From Byssochlamys sp. IMV 00236 (lineage: Eukaryota > Ascomycota > Eurotiomycetes > Eurotiales > Thermoascaceae): a stretch of DNA of 64,000 nt. The first letter of the stretch is position 1. The number at the start of each line of letters is the position of its first letter. The position numbers and the translations under genes are program-made. Below, one piece after another: positions 22,026-32,562 of the stretch. The stretch is taken from NCBI GenBank assembly GCA_001931875.2, contig MSJH02000812.1, forward strand, positions 849,561 to 913,560. Reading direction: 5' to 3'. Under the pieces are notes generated by a model. That model was not told where the DNA came from. It was given only the letters and a program-made list of their open reading frames with translations, and made no database searches.

Positions 22026-23368
22026 CTACCGGGCCTTGATTTTAGAGCCTTTGCTGGCTGCTGTTGCGATCGCATCGTCGTCAGAGACCTCGGACAGATC
22101 AGTCTCGAGTCCTTCCTCTACCTCTGCCTTTCCCTTTCTCATCTTGGTGATGCGTCGCTGCCAGCCCCACAGAACAGGCAGGAAGTGCCAAAGATCGAAC
22201 TCTGGCCACAGGACCTCTAGAAAGACGATCTCTGTGTTCTGGTGACATTGCCATAGCATAAAATCACTCAGGCGCTCCACACCGGACGTGCGAATGAGCA
22301 GGTCCAGCGGCGGATCATCCTTGGTAAACATATGGTCTGTAAGAGTTTGGGGCGTGATAGTCTCTGGTGAAACATACACAGCTGTCTCCAAATCAGAGCC
22401 TTTACCGGAATTGGCCTCTTGCTGGCCCGAAACGAGATGCAGCGTCGTGGAGGATGAGAACGAGGATGCGGACTCGTAGATAGTCTCTTGGGCGAGATCG
22501 CGCTTGGTGTCTTCTTGAGAGGACGTGGATGAAGAGGATTCAGCGTCGCTATTTTGATCTTGCCCTTTGGAATTGAGAGCATGTGCGCGGATGTTGAATG
22601 CAATATGAGACTCTGAGAAGGGAGTGCGCGGGCTTTGAGCGGAACGGACGGGATCTAGGGGCTTGCTGTAGTCGACAACGGTGTCTCGGATAGCAGACGT
22701 AATTTCGTCTCTCGACGTATACGGGAAGCAGATATTCAGAATCCGGTCTCCGTTGCGACTGGTCAGTTCAACAGCCCGGTCGACAGCCGCGAGGACGTCC
22801 GGCTTGAGCATCTCTCGTCGACCCAGGACCCGAACCTTAGCTCCGTAGCGGTCGAGGAGGTCTCCATGCTGTGCTAATTGCGACAGCTTTATCTTGGCAA
22901 TATCCATCAATGCGTCGACTTCGAACTTTGAGCGCTTGAAGTTCTCGATACTGAATGCGTATATAGTTACCACCTTCACACCGCTTTTATAGCACACTTC
23001 AAGGATCTAAGTAGTAGGGATTGTCAGCGCAGGCCAAATAAATTATACAAAGGTCGGATTTCGAGAATTCGACCATCCTTTGCACGCTCTGCAAGAAAAA
23101 AGAAATTCTTGTACGGTAGCAAGGGCGACAAGGACCAACTCACTCTTGCTAGTGATTCAAACCCCAGATTGTGACCTTCGACTGTCTCGATGCGGTGACT
23201 CCTAGCAAATCTTCGATTCCCATCCATCACAAATGCAACATGTTGTGGGACAGGGCCCTGCTTGACAGCGCCGATCAACAGTTCCCGGAGGTTGGAAAGC
23301 AGAAACTCGATAGGCGGGGAGGCTAGAAACCATTTTCGCAGCTGCGACAGATGCAGAGAGGCAGCCAT
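22026..23368 (-). CDS. rer2: cis-Prenyltransferase (dehydrodolichyl diphosphate synthase, Rer2/Srt1 type)
   Basis: Extends farnesyl diphosphate with isopentenyl diphosphate to make the polyprenyl precursor of dolichol, needed for protein glycosylation at the ER. Exons (complement) 23144-23368 and 22026-23006, with a 137-base intron (donor GTGAGT, acceptor TTAG), encode 401 residues. The catalytic first motif FVMDGNRRFARSHR is intact. Next come GHNLGFESLARILEVCYKSG, VTIYAFSIENFKRS and the RTSG plus LWPEFDLWHFLP motifs of the diphosphate-binding and C-terminal regions. Between DEITSAI and DHMFTKDDPPLDLLIRTSG there is an extra segment of roughly 115 residues, rich in Ser, Asp and Glu. The N terminus has an aliphatic helix that may bind membrane. 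A C-terminal acidic tail (SEVSDDDA) follows the catalytic domain. Confidence 0.94.
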
Positions 23369-26142
23369 TGTGTTGAATAAAATATAGAGACGATGCTATT
23401 GCTTCAAGGGCGACGTTCGACGAGCGGTGTGCGCTGAAGAAGGTAATGGAAGGACGGAATAAAGAGGTAGGAAGTGATGCAGGCAGTTGCGTACACAGCT
23501 CCGTGCAATTGGATTGAGCGCTGCTTTCTTCACCAAGAGCTATAGTGAATCTGAGTGATTGTAATTATCTCTAGACAACAACTGTCTGCTGGAGTAGTAT
23601 TAGGTCGGGCGAGTCGGAGAAATCACGCGAGATGGGACGGAAAGAAAAGGTCGACGGAAGGGACCGTAACGATGGCTAGCAGAAAAACCAAGGTAAAAAG
23701 CGCTATGCCAGTATAACGGAGGAAAAGGGATTGACTGCTAAATAGAAGATATTCGAGGAGCGTCCATCCGTTGATGGAGCTGGGATCTCGAGGGCTGGTT
23801 GATGTCGAGCAGCGCAAGTGTGAGGCTGATGGATGATGTACCGCCGTTTCGGAGCGTCACTACGTGTTCCTTCTACGGTCTCGGCTCGACGTCAGCTGCC
23901 GCGCTGCTCGTCTTTGAATTTAACACGAGAACGAGGTCATGGGGACTGGTTTTCCTTTACATATAAAATGTGAGTACCTGCGAATTTGACGCTGAAGGCA
24001 TTTTCATGTCATTTCCATCACTTTACTATCGTCTACCCACGTGACTTTCCGGTCCCTCCCAGCGTCATCTCGACATTCAACGTCCAACAGGTAACATTCG
24101 TTTCTGAGAGGTTCTGGTTCCAGGTCATGATATGGATGATGGATGTTCCTGCAGATGAGGTTGTGCGGAGGGAGGGACAATACTTGCTGGAATAGTTTCT
24201 TGAGGTCTGGTCGACACCGCATTGGACATGCAGAGGAGTGGCTGTATTCCAAAGCACATGTAGTTGGTGTATCCCGAGAAAGAGAAGCTGCCACAGTCTG
24301 CTTGCTGCCTTGTCCACTATCGTAGTACGTACTAACAAACATCGGAAGCCTTGGAGGTACATACATAGTAAGTAGTCCTGCCAGGATCTTAATAATGGTT
24401 ACACTAGTTTACTTAGATACTGAAGCTCAAAGCCGGCGTTGCTGATGCTCAGACGCCACGGCCCTGTGGCAGGCTCCTGCATGGTGTGTAATTATGTGAT
24501 CTGCTTTACATGTGAGCATGGAAACACCAAGGTGGTGTTCTGAAGTTGGTACGTACCTCTGAGTGCTATAGGAACAGGTTCGCTTTTTTATCCTCGAGAT
24601 ACGACCGTGGATTATTCGCGTGACTCGAACGCGATGCCTTTCAGCTAGCTAATGGGAATCATAACCATTCTACACACGCAATTTTAGCTATAATTTTGAT
24701 TTGGGATCTTCATTAGACTGCAACTAAGATCTAGAATAGCACACTACCTGGTTTGATCTAGGTCTTTTCATGTGAAAACCACAGAGTGCAGACAACAGAG
24801 CGCTCTAATTCTAAACGGCAGTAGTAGTTATCAGACGATCTCTCTCTCTCTCCAACTAACTGCGATGCATAGTTATGAAACACTTCTTCCCCATTAGTGT
24901 CCCCTAATGAGAAAGGCATAGATAAGAATAGTATCACCTCGGTAAAGGATGCTGCTATATGAAGCCATCCAGAGGATTGTGAACGATCGGGAATTCAGTA
25001 TTATGATATAGAAGGCCGAAATTAGTCTTCGCTTGGCTAGTGAAGGTCAATAGTAATACATATTAATACATATTTGTCTTGGTTGGCCTCCTTTTAAACC
25101 ATGGTCGACTTTAGTTCTGGCTACATACACTTATGTTGATAGAGAATAAAATCATGATATACTTACTTCGTAGATATTGCCCAAGAATCAATCTTTACTG
25201 GTTCCTAGGCATGAACCTGTGAATAAACAATAAAAACCATTTGAGCACCAGAACCAAACCGGATGGAGTGTGATCCCTATACCAAGCTTCTATTCCGGAC
25301 TCCAATCCTTGACAGTTACATCTTTCAAGCACTAAATAACAGCCGACATGATTTGTGCCCGGTTATCAATTCCGCTCGGGTGGCTTCAGCGGGCCGCTCC
25401 CCTTGTGCCAAGGCCTCAATCTGTACTACAATTACATGGCCCCAAAATCGCCTCTATCTCTCTCCGATATAAAACCGAAGAGTAACTTATCCGGGATTTC
25501 CCTTAGACTATCCCTCTCACAGGGAAGTAGTAACTAGAGAAACTGGCGTCGTAATGCAGTTACGTAGCTCTCATGTCCGAACCTAGCTAGCTAAGCTCTG
25601 AAACTTACGATTCAAGCTTCTGATGAATCGAGGCACCGACTCGGATCTAATGCAACCTGCAACCTGCAACCTAAAAAAAAGGCGAGCATTCATCAGCCGA
25701 TGGCGCAGACATAAAATCATAGTCTAGCCCCCCCCTCCCCTCATCTAGATCATTCTCTCTCATCCAATTGATTGAGAATGTGTCTGGGTTGGTAGGGATT
25801 TAGGACACCTTCAGGGATACATACTATGGAGTTATCTTCTATCCATTGCAGGGTTTGATTGATAGCGATTCAGCTCCTAAGAGGAGGGATTGAAATGTGA
25901 TATAGCATCATCAGACGGTATGTCAACGCCAATTATCAGGCGTAGATATGGTCGAGCTAGGATGGTAGTGTGATAGGAAATGACGTCGGTAAATACCTAG
26001 AGGGAATTAACTGGGCTTCTTGAGCTATAAGATATGGGGTTTTTGTTCTGCTGATATTCTCGTTATTCTTTTGCATCGAGCAATTCCTAGAACCAACCCC
26101 TTGACTTAATTGAGTGAAGTTATTGTAGTATCTGCTACAATC
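23369..26142. other. Long intergenic region
   Basis: 2.8 kb with no supported gene. It holds the rer2 promoter on the left and the ribonuclease promoter on the right. Visible features are a CACGTG at about 24039, a (TC)n run near 24840-24853, three direct copies of TGCAACC near 25651-25671 and a C-rich run near 25727-25740. Small open frames at 24003-24366 and 25263-25537 overlap in several frames and have no recognisable product. Confidence 0.5.
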
Positions 26143-26806
26143 ATGTCTGCTGAGATCTACTACCTGCCCTCGGTAAGTTGGTACCAATACGCAGAAAGAG
26201 TTACTTATCACCCCACGTTTCGCTATCGCTGACCCAATACTTAAATCGCAGGGCTGCAACTGCGATGGTAAGTGATTTCAACAGCAAAACACAACAAGAG
26301 GGCAAGAAGAAAGAACTAGACTCGAGATCTATCATCCAACTATCCAAAACATGCATAACTAACTAACAACTGAACTTCTCACAGGAACCGGCTACACTCG
26401 CACCGACATCCAAAATGCCGCCGATAAAGCCCTCTTTCTAGCCTCTCAGCACCAAACTCTAGGTCGCGACAAATATCCTCATGCCTACAACGACTACGAA
26501 CATTTCAGCTTCAAGCACGCTCAGAAGCCCTATCTCGAATTTCCCATCGAGCGAAACGGAAAGACCTACGATGGCGGTTCTCCTGGTGCCGACCGCGTCG
26601 TGATCGGTAGTATTGCCGAGGACTATTCCAGCGCGGTCTTTTGCGCTGTTATTACTCATGATGGGTCGACGAATAATGGATTTACGGAATGTCAGGATGA
26701 CACGATGAATGTGCGGGGTAAGGGCAAGTATGAGCCCAGCGAGAGCGAGTACGACAAGAAGCATCATCATCACCACCGGAAGCTGTTAGACAGAATCGAT
26801 TTGTAA
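26143..26806 (+). CDS. Guanyl-specific ribonuclease (RNase T1/N1 family) without a signal peptide
   Basis: Predicted endoribonuclease cutting after G. Exons 26143-26172, 26252-26267 (a 16-base micro-exon) and 26385-26806 encode 155 residues. Introns begin GTAAGTT and GTAAGTG; the second has a clear CTAACTAAC branch. The RNase T1 core is easy to see: YPHAYNDYEHFSF (catalytic His), YLEFPI (general-base Glu), GGSPGADRVVIG (Arg), VITHDG (general-acid His) and FTEC with the closing cysteine. An N-terminal GCNC matches the disulfide region of RNase T1. Two things are odd. The protein begins MSAEIYYLPSG with no hydrophobic leader, whereas RNase T1 relatives are normally secreted. It also has about 40 extra residues at the C terminus, basic and with five consecutive histidines. 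I saw no upstream exon that could add a signal peptide. Confidence 0.9.
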
Positions 26807-27190
26807 GGGTCGTGGGGATGCTGGGGAATTCGCTGTGAAAATGACTTATTACGGACTTTTATGAACCTAGTCCGGAGGCTGAAGGAGCTCCAGAGTAACA
26901 GAATATAGGGGGCTATGCACGTTGAACTAGAATAAACTTGCAAATTTAAGATCAATTAATCTCTCCCTCTGCTGGTTATGACACGATCCCTAAAACTCAA
27001 GAGGTATCGGATTTCAATATTTCTTCAACCATCCAAACATCATCAGCATAAGCTACCGCATTTACATAGAACGCCGAACACCACCGCTATGACTTGAGCG
27101 CAAGGAAATGTTTCCCCGAAACTCAAAAAGTAGAAGTGTGAAACAGTACAAGCAGCGGTAGGAAATTTTGACACGCTCTGCCAGAACCCA
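26807..27190. other. Convergent 3' flanks
   Basis: A 384-base spacer between the ribonuclease gene and the acyltransferase gene, which end toward each other. Nothing else is seen. Confidence 0.6.
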
Positions 27191-29638
27191 TTAGATATCT
27201 TTTTTGCCTTCTTCGCTTGGCGGCGTGTCTGTCCCGGAACTTGCCAACTCCCAGCCGGCATCCTCGCTGCGTCTGCGCCTCCGCTGGCCACGCTCTCTCA
27301 TGGCATCGCGGATCTTCATGCTCACGTCCTCAAAGTTATCCTTTGTGGTGAATGCCTTCAATTGGTGACCGGAAGACCCAGGCCGGCCGCCCCTAGAACT
27401 GCTGCGGCTGCGGCTGCGGCTAGGCGGGCGTGTCGAGAAGAAACCAATATGAGAGAAGTTATGGAAAGACTCGTTCCTCGGGAGAGGTTCTTGTGACACG
27501 GTTCCTTCCCCGATGTCACCAGTGGTAGCACTCCTCTTGATCGTAGGTACATTGGGCAATCGGCGGTCCGGTCTCTCCACATCAAGCCTGTGATCACCGT
27601 GGGAGTCACGGAAGGGGTCTGCTACAATACGCGCAGCATCGAAGTCGGGGAACAGCTCAGGACCCAGCGTATTGATGAGATCCGTGACTTGCCGGGAAAG
27701 TTCTTCTCGTCGCTGTCGGAGTCTCACCAAGGTGTTCGCAGATGTCGGGTTAAGGGATAAGACGAGAGGCCGTATGGACTTGAGGATATCCATGCCAATC
27801 TCACCGATTCGCAGAGCTGCGAATGTTATCGACGGGAAGAGGACGACCCCAATAAGAACAACAAGCCACAACGGGACCCATTCCGGCACATATCCTTGAA
27901 TACGGTTCCGATATGTCCAGTATGTAAACATGGTGGTGTAAAACGCATAGAGAGCTGGAGCAAACGCCAACCCGACGAGGAGCTTCCAGGTCGCCATCAC
28001 GTCACGACCTTGTAGCTTGACTGTAGATGCTGCCAGAGCCTCCTTGGATTTCTTCGCTGAAATTACTTTCGTGGCCACGAAGACGGGAGCAAACAGAAGT
28101 AAACCAGGCAACGTGCCGATAGCCATGATGGCGATCTTGATCAGACGATAGAACAGAGTGAAGACCACCTGGAGGATCGAGAACTTTGCATACTGGACTT
28201 GATGGTCACGAATGCCAAGGAGGCGCAACTGTTTGTTATAATCCGCAACGCCTTTTCTCAAGTTCACAACCCGTGGATCATCCTGGAAGTGCGTATAACC
28301 CTTAACGAGACGGCGATTAAGCTCGACCACCATTGGGAGAGGCATCTTCTTGCCTTTGGTGTTGTACAAGCGGCGCGCAGCTTGGATAACCTGGTCCCAG
28401 TTAGCGCCTAGTCCCAAAGTCCACTTCAGAGAGATCATACCATCAAAGTTTCATAATCCGGGCTAGTGACAGTGACTGCTAAGAGAGACTGATAGATCGT
28501 GTCCAACAACGCACTGACGGCTTCACGTCGCTCTCCTCTCTTGTATTGGTCGACCATCTCCCGTGGAATCTCAATGGGGTTTCCAAACTCGACCACGGCC
28601 CTGGAACGAAACTTGTGCGCGTGGAAATAATTCATTCCGCAAGGTACAATCTTCAAGCCACAATCAGGATCCTCCGCGAGGGTACCAAGTGCCATGAGGG
28701 CCACACCAGCTGTAAATCAAAGATCAGTAAGAGCTATCTTGGCGAGAGTAAACCGTTAAAACGTGGCGAAACGTACCCTTCAGTGGAAGCAGCTGCGGAC
28801 GATCATGACTACCGCCCTCGGGAAAGATACCGACACAACCACCTGCACGGAGCCTGGCAAATACTGCTTCGTAGACCGCAGACTGATCCACATGAGGAGC
28901 AACCTTGAACTTCGTCCCTTTGAACTCCGAGATGTCTTGGCCAGACTTATCATCCGTGGACTTTCCATCATCTGTGATATCGTTCTTGCCTGTCAATTGG
29001 AACAGAGCGTCTGGGTGCGTGAATGGTTTCTTAATGACAAGTTCCTCCGGTCCGCGGATTTCTGCAATATGTGCGGTGTGTGCTGTGCCATTGATCGTGG
29101 GCAAAGTGATGGTTCCCTCTCGCTCGTACTCGGGTGCTTCGAAGTTGGTGCCGATTCCTCGGATTAAGGTAGGTTGGTTGACGGGGTCCGGCATATAGAT
29201 GGTGCCCTGACCAGGCTTCATGCTGTCCATTGCTCTAGCTACCGGCACTGCACCGATTCCTCTCGACAATAGTCCAATGAACTTCCGTTTGAAGGACTTC
29301 TCCGCAATGAGCCATGAGATGCGACGATGCGCTTCACTGCGGACCACACGCATCAGGATCAAGGAATCGACAAACTGGTGGATTTGAGGTCAGCAATTCT
29401 AGTTTTCACATATAGCCACGTCGAAACTAAATTATTGCTGCTTGGGGCGAGGAGGAATATCTACCTGGTTCGCATGAGGAGCCGCAACAATGATCATGGG
29501 TCCTCTTCTGGGGATCTTCCACGAACCCCGTGGATGGACCTCCCGGAAGAAAAGATCCACGAGTACGGAGAATGTCCATAGCACAAGATCATACACCCAG
29601 CCAATCTGGCGTGGGATGTACGGTTGTTTCTTCGCCAT
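27191..29638 (-). CDS. sct1: Glycerol-3-phosphate/dihydroxyacetone-phosphate acyltransferase (Sct1/Gpt2 type)
   Basis: Transfers acyl groups to sn-1 of glycerol-3-phosphate (or DHAP), the first step of phospholipid and triacylglycerol synthesis at the ER. Exons (complement) 29465-29638, 28777-29374, 28441-28709 and 27191-28390 give 746 residues, matching yeast Sct1 and Gpt2. Introns are 90, 67 and 50 bases. The PlsC motif I, HANQFVD, is cut by the first intron right after Q. Motif III is FPEGGSHDRPQLLPLK, and later sequence contains CGMNYFHAHKFRSRAVVEFG. An N-terminal membrane segment (WVYDLVLWTFSVLVDLFF) and a C-terminal pair or more (ILQVVFTLFYRLIKIAIM, LWLVVLIGVVLFPSITFA) anchor it. The C-terminal 130 residues are disordered, with SRSRSRSS and RRRRR runs that are likely phosphorylated. 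The family has two yeast paralogues, so the symbol is approximate. Confidence 0.94.
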
Positions 29639-29814
29639 CTTGAGGTGATAACGTTATAAACTTCAGCAGGCTGCCAGCATCCGTACGAGCGTGCAAACAG
29701 GCAACTACTGACAGACTCGCGCCCACAGTGCTCCCCCGGATGCTATGTGTGGGTTGATATAGTCTGGTAATACACCGGTGAGGGCGAGCGCAGGCGCAGA
29801 TGGCGTTATCTCTG

Positions 29815-29893
29815 CTGTGAAAAAAAGAAGTATGATCGATCAGCCTAAGCTCTGGTCACGTCATAAGCGCGATCTGACGTATTCCCAACTTAC
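29815..29893 (-). other. Putative 5' UTR intron of the acyltransferase gene
   Basis: On the minus strand a donor CAG/GTAAGTTGG at 29893 and an acceptor TTTTTTTCACAG ending at 29815 bound 79 bases, with a GCTGAT branch-like site. It lies 177 bases upstream of the start codon and in no coding frame. Confidence 0.45.
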
Positions 29894-30960
29894 CTGAGAC
29901 ACAATTGGCAGCAATCAGAAGACGTGCTTCCAGCGAGAGATGGGATCTGGACGATCAGCTCATCAAGAGAGCTAATCAATCTTGCAGAATTGCTGTTGTG
30001 GGAGCGACGGTCCAGCGGAGAAGACGCGCGCTTGGTGAGAGGAAAAAGTAACTGGTGGTGGGGGGCGAGAAGTAGTTAGTAGTAGAAGCCGCCTGTCGCC
30101 GGCCGCTGTGACACTGCGACGCTGCGACGTTTCTAGAAAACCCGATCGATCTTACAGGCGCTCACCCGACTGTCAAACTACTAGACTCGGAGCATCAACC
30201 CCAGATAGATGGATAGACGACTGGAAAGATCGAAACTGTTGGGACCGATCTGCCGCAGCCCCAGGCGTTTTCCGGATACGCATAGCTCGGTTTAGCTTCG
30301 TTCCGCTCATCCATGGATGATAGTCACTGCATCGACTGGGCGAACCACTGAAACACCCCGGATTTCTGTCTCCAGCGCGGGGCATTTTGTCAGCGAGATA
30401 GACGAAGGAACTAACTTGGAATCGACAGATTGCGGGGAGTGCAAAAAAGTCACAGCTGATCGATGACTCTAAATGAGAGCTTCGCTAGTTGCGCTGTCGC
30501 ATGACAATCGACACATTATACATAATATGACAGGCAGATCAGCATCCCGCAGTATGCTAGTGAACATTATTAATGAACCTTGCATTGCTGCTAAGCGAGC
30601 ATATTCTTGCTAGCTGCATGGCTGTGTCCCAACATTTCTTTGACAGTCATCTACGGAGTACTGGCGCAAGTTTACGGAGTTATTCGAGTCTGACATACGG
30701 CGTACTGAGTGATAGCGATGCATTCAAAATACGATGCGAAAGAGAGCGCCCCATTCCACGCCAGCCATGTCGCAAGAATGTTGTTGGCTTACTTCTGGGA
30801 GTGCGTTGGCGTTGGCGCCCTTGTCAGTTGGATCACCCTTTTCCTGTTGAAACGAACGAGTCCCATTGACAAGGACATGTCAACAAACAGTACGTATCTA
30901 TAAATGGCTATGTACAGTGCATCCGTGGAGACGAAGAGCGGACCGCGGATTACCATGTTG
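29894..30960. other. Promoter region of the acyltransferase gene
   Basis: About 1.1 kb between two minus-strand genes, with no supported coding sequence. Short overlapping frames at 30108-30385 and 30573-30992 have no recognisable products. Confidence 0.5.
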
Positions 30961-32562
30961 TCATGGAAGGACCGGATCTTGCTTAGCCACATCTTGTACC
31001 TGCTGGAGTTGTTGTGCTAACAGCTCGTTCTTTTTCTCCCACGTGGCTCTCCACTCTTCATCGCGTTGTGCAATTGCTTGCTCAATATTTCGCTGACAAT
31101 CCTGTTCAATGCGGCGCATCCGCTCAACCAGATGCCTGTCGCGGTCTTTCCAACGCTTTTCCCACATGTCCTCGACTTCATGTTGGGCACGGTGGATTTG
31201 GGTTTCTACGCTCTGCTCAAGGGCTGTCAGCCGTTGACGGAGGTCTTCGATTGTGAAGTCTCGTGCCCGCAGTTGTTGTCGGTAGACCTGATCAACCTCG
31301 TTCAGACGCTCACGCATAGCTGCGAGCTCTTTATCACGCTCGTGGAGTGCCCGCCGATGATCCCGATCAATGCTCCGGATTACCCGGGTGTAATGGATGC
31401 TGATGTCATTTTCAGTATCCATGGGAGGCGGCTCCGCTCCTGCATACCCTTCCTCTATGTGCACTGGGCTTCCCAGAGTCCCAACTGGTCGATCATTACT
31501 ATTAACCGCAGTCTTGACATATAAAGACCGACCAGGAGCAGATGTCGACGCAGAATCACTCTTGACGGAGATAGCTGGAGATGGGATCCTACCTGTCGCA
31601 GCGAGTCTGACAAGAGATGGAGATGACGAAGAGCCTTTTGATGACATGGTACTCCCTGCATGTGGTCCTGCGGAGCGGGTGACACGGACTTGAGTAGACA
31701 TAGGTATTTCCTCTCCATGTTCGGACAGACTTGGGGAACTCCTACTGAACCTTCCTCCTGAGAGGGTTGTAAATATCCTGGGGAGCTGGGCGCCCGTTTT
31801 GCGGCGAATAGTATTTATAGGAGTTGACTGTAGAAAATCCCCAAGGTTGCCATAAGAGAGGGAGCGCCTCGTCGCCGGAGAAGTTCTTAATGTTTCACGG
31901 GACGTATCGATAGAATTGCTTCTCCGTGCCACATAAAAATTCCCCCTCTCATAATCTAGACCAACGGCTGGCTGGTCTCTCGTGGTCAAGCTTGAGGGCT
32001 CCGAGATAACACTGTTCGACTTTCTGTGCGCATGAGGCCTTCTGTCAGTTTGTAGACCAGAAAGCTGGCCCCACGTAGAATGAGACAGAGAGTAGCCCTG
32101 TGACTCATTACTTCGACCGTAGTCAGGGAGTTCAAAAGGCCGGCCAGTTGGAGTTGTAGGAGACGACAATTCAGAACCGTCAGAGTCCACATTTGGAGCA
32201 TTAGCCACTTCAGCTATCGGAGGGGAATATGGCGGGAGACCATCATCGACACTGGTCACCCTTGAGCCGTCTCGATTTATATGGAAGGACCTGCCTCCCA
32301 GCACGAGATCGACACTCCGGGCACTCCGTGCATCTTCCTGGAGAGTATTGATGCTTATTCGCGTCCTTGTCGACACGATACTGGAAGCTCTGCTAGTTCG
32401 ACCCGTAACAGGAATATGTGCATCCCGCGTTGGTTTTCGCATTGGAGTACGTTCCGAATCAACGACTGCGGCTGACAACGCGGGGGACTCAACGGTCGGG
32501 AATAAGACACTTCGTAGTCGTCTTTGTTCGTCTGACAGCTTTCTTTCTTCCATAGAGAACAT
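30961..32562 (-). CDS. Hypothetical Ser-rich protein with C-terminal coiled coil and PPxY motif
   Basis: A single exon of 533 codons starts at a true ATG (32562, MFSMEERKLSDEQRRLRS). I do not recognise the family. Residues 1-385 or so are low-complexity, rich in Ser, Arg and Pro, with many SP/TP sites. They include GLPPYSPP, a PPxY motif of the kind bound by WW domains of Nedd4/Rsp5 ligases. Residues about 395-525 are strongly charged with heptad-like spacing (HERDKELAAMRERLNEVDQ, IEDLRQRLTALEQSVETQIH, AQRDEEWRATWEKKNELLAQ) and should form a coiled coil. No membrane segment or signal peptide is seen. A cytoskeletal or polarity scaffold is plausible, but this is inference only. Confidence 0.8.
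   Translation of the reverse strand: MFSMEERKLSDEQRRLRSVLFPTVESPALSAAVVDSERTPMRKPTRDAHIPVTGRTSRASSIVSTRTRISINTLQEDARSARSVDLVLGGRSFHINRDGSRVTSVDDGLPPYSPPIAEVANAPNVDSDGSELSSPTTPTGRPFELPDYGRSNESQGYSLSHSTWGQLSGLQTDRRPHAHRKSNSVISEPSSLTTRDQPAVGLDYERGNFYVARRSNSIDTSRETLRTSPATRRSLSYGNLGDFLQSTPINTIRRKTGAQLPRIFTTLSGGRFSRSSPSLSEHGEEIPMSTQVRVTRSAGPHAGSTMSSKGSSSSPSLVRLAATGRIPSPAISVKSDSASTSAPGRSLYVKTAVNSNDRPVGTLGSPVHIEEGYAGAEPPPMDTENDISIHYTRVIRSIDRDHRRALHERDKELAAMRERLNEVDQVYRQQLRARDFTIEDLRQRLTALEQSVETQIHRAQHEVEDMWEKRWKDRDRHLVERMRRIEQDCQRNIEQAIAQRDEEWRATWEKKNELLAQQLQQVQDVAKQDPVLP

Noticed and set aside
24840..24860. (TC)n tract
   Set aside because: Ordinary microsatellite with no further structure.
25651..25671. 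Three direct copies of TGCAACC
   Set aside because: Too short for a repeat array; no spacers, so not CRISPR-like.
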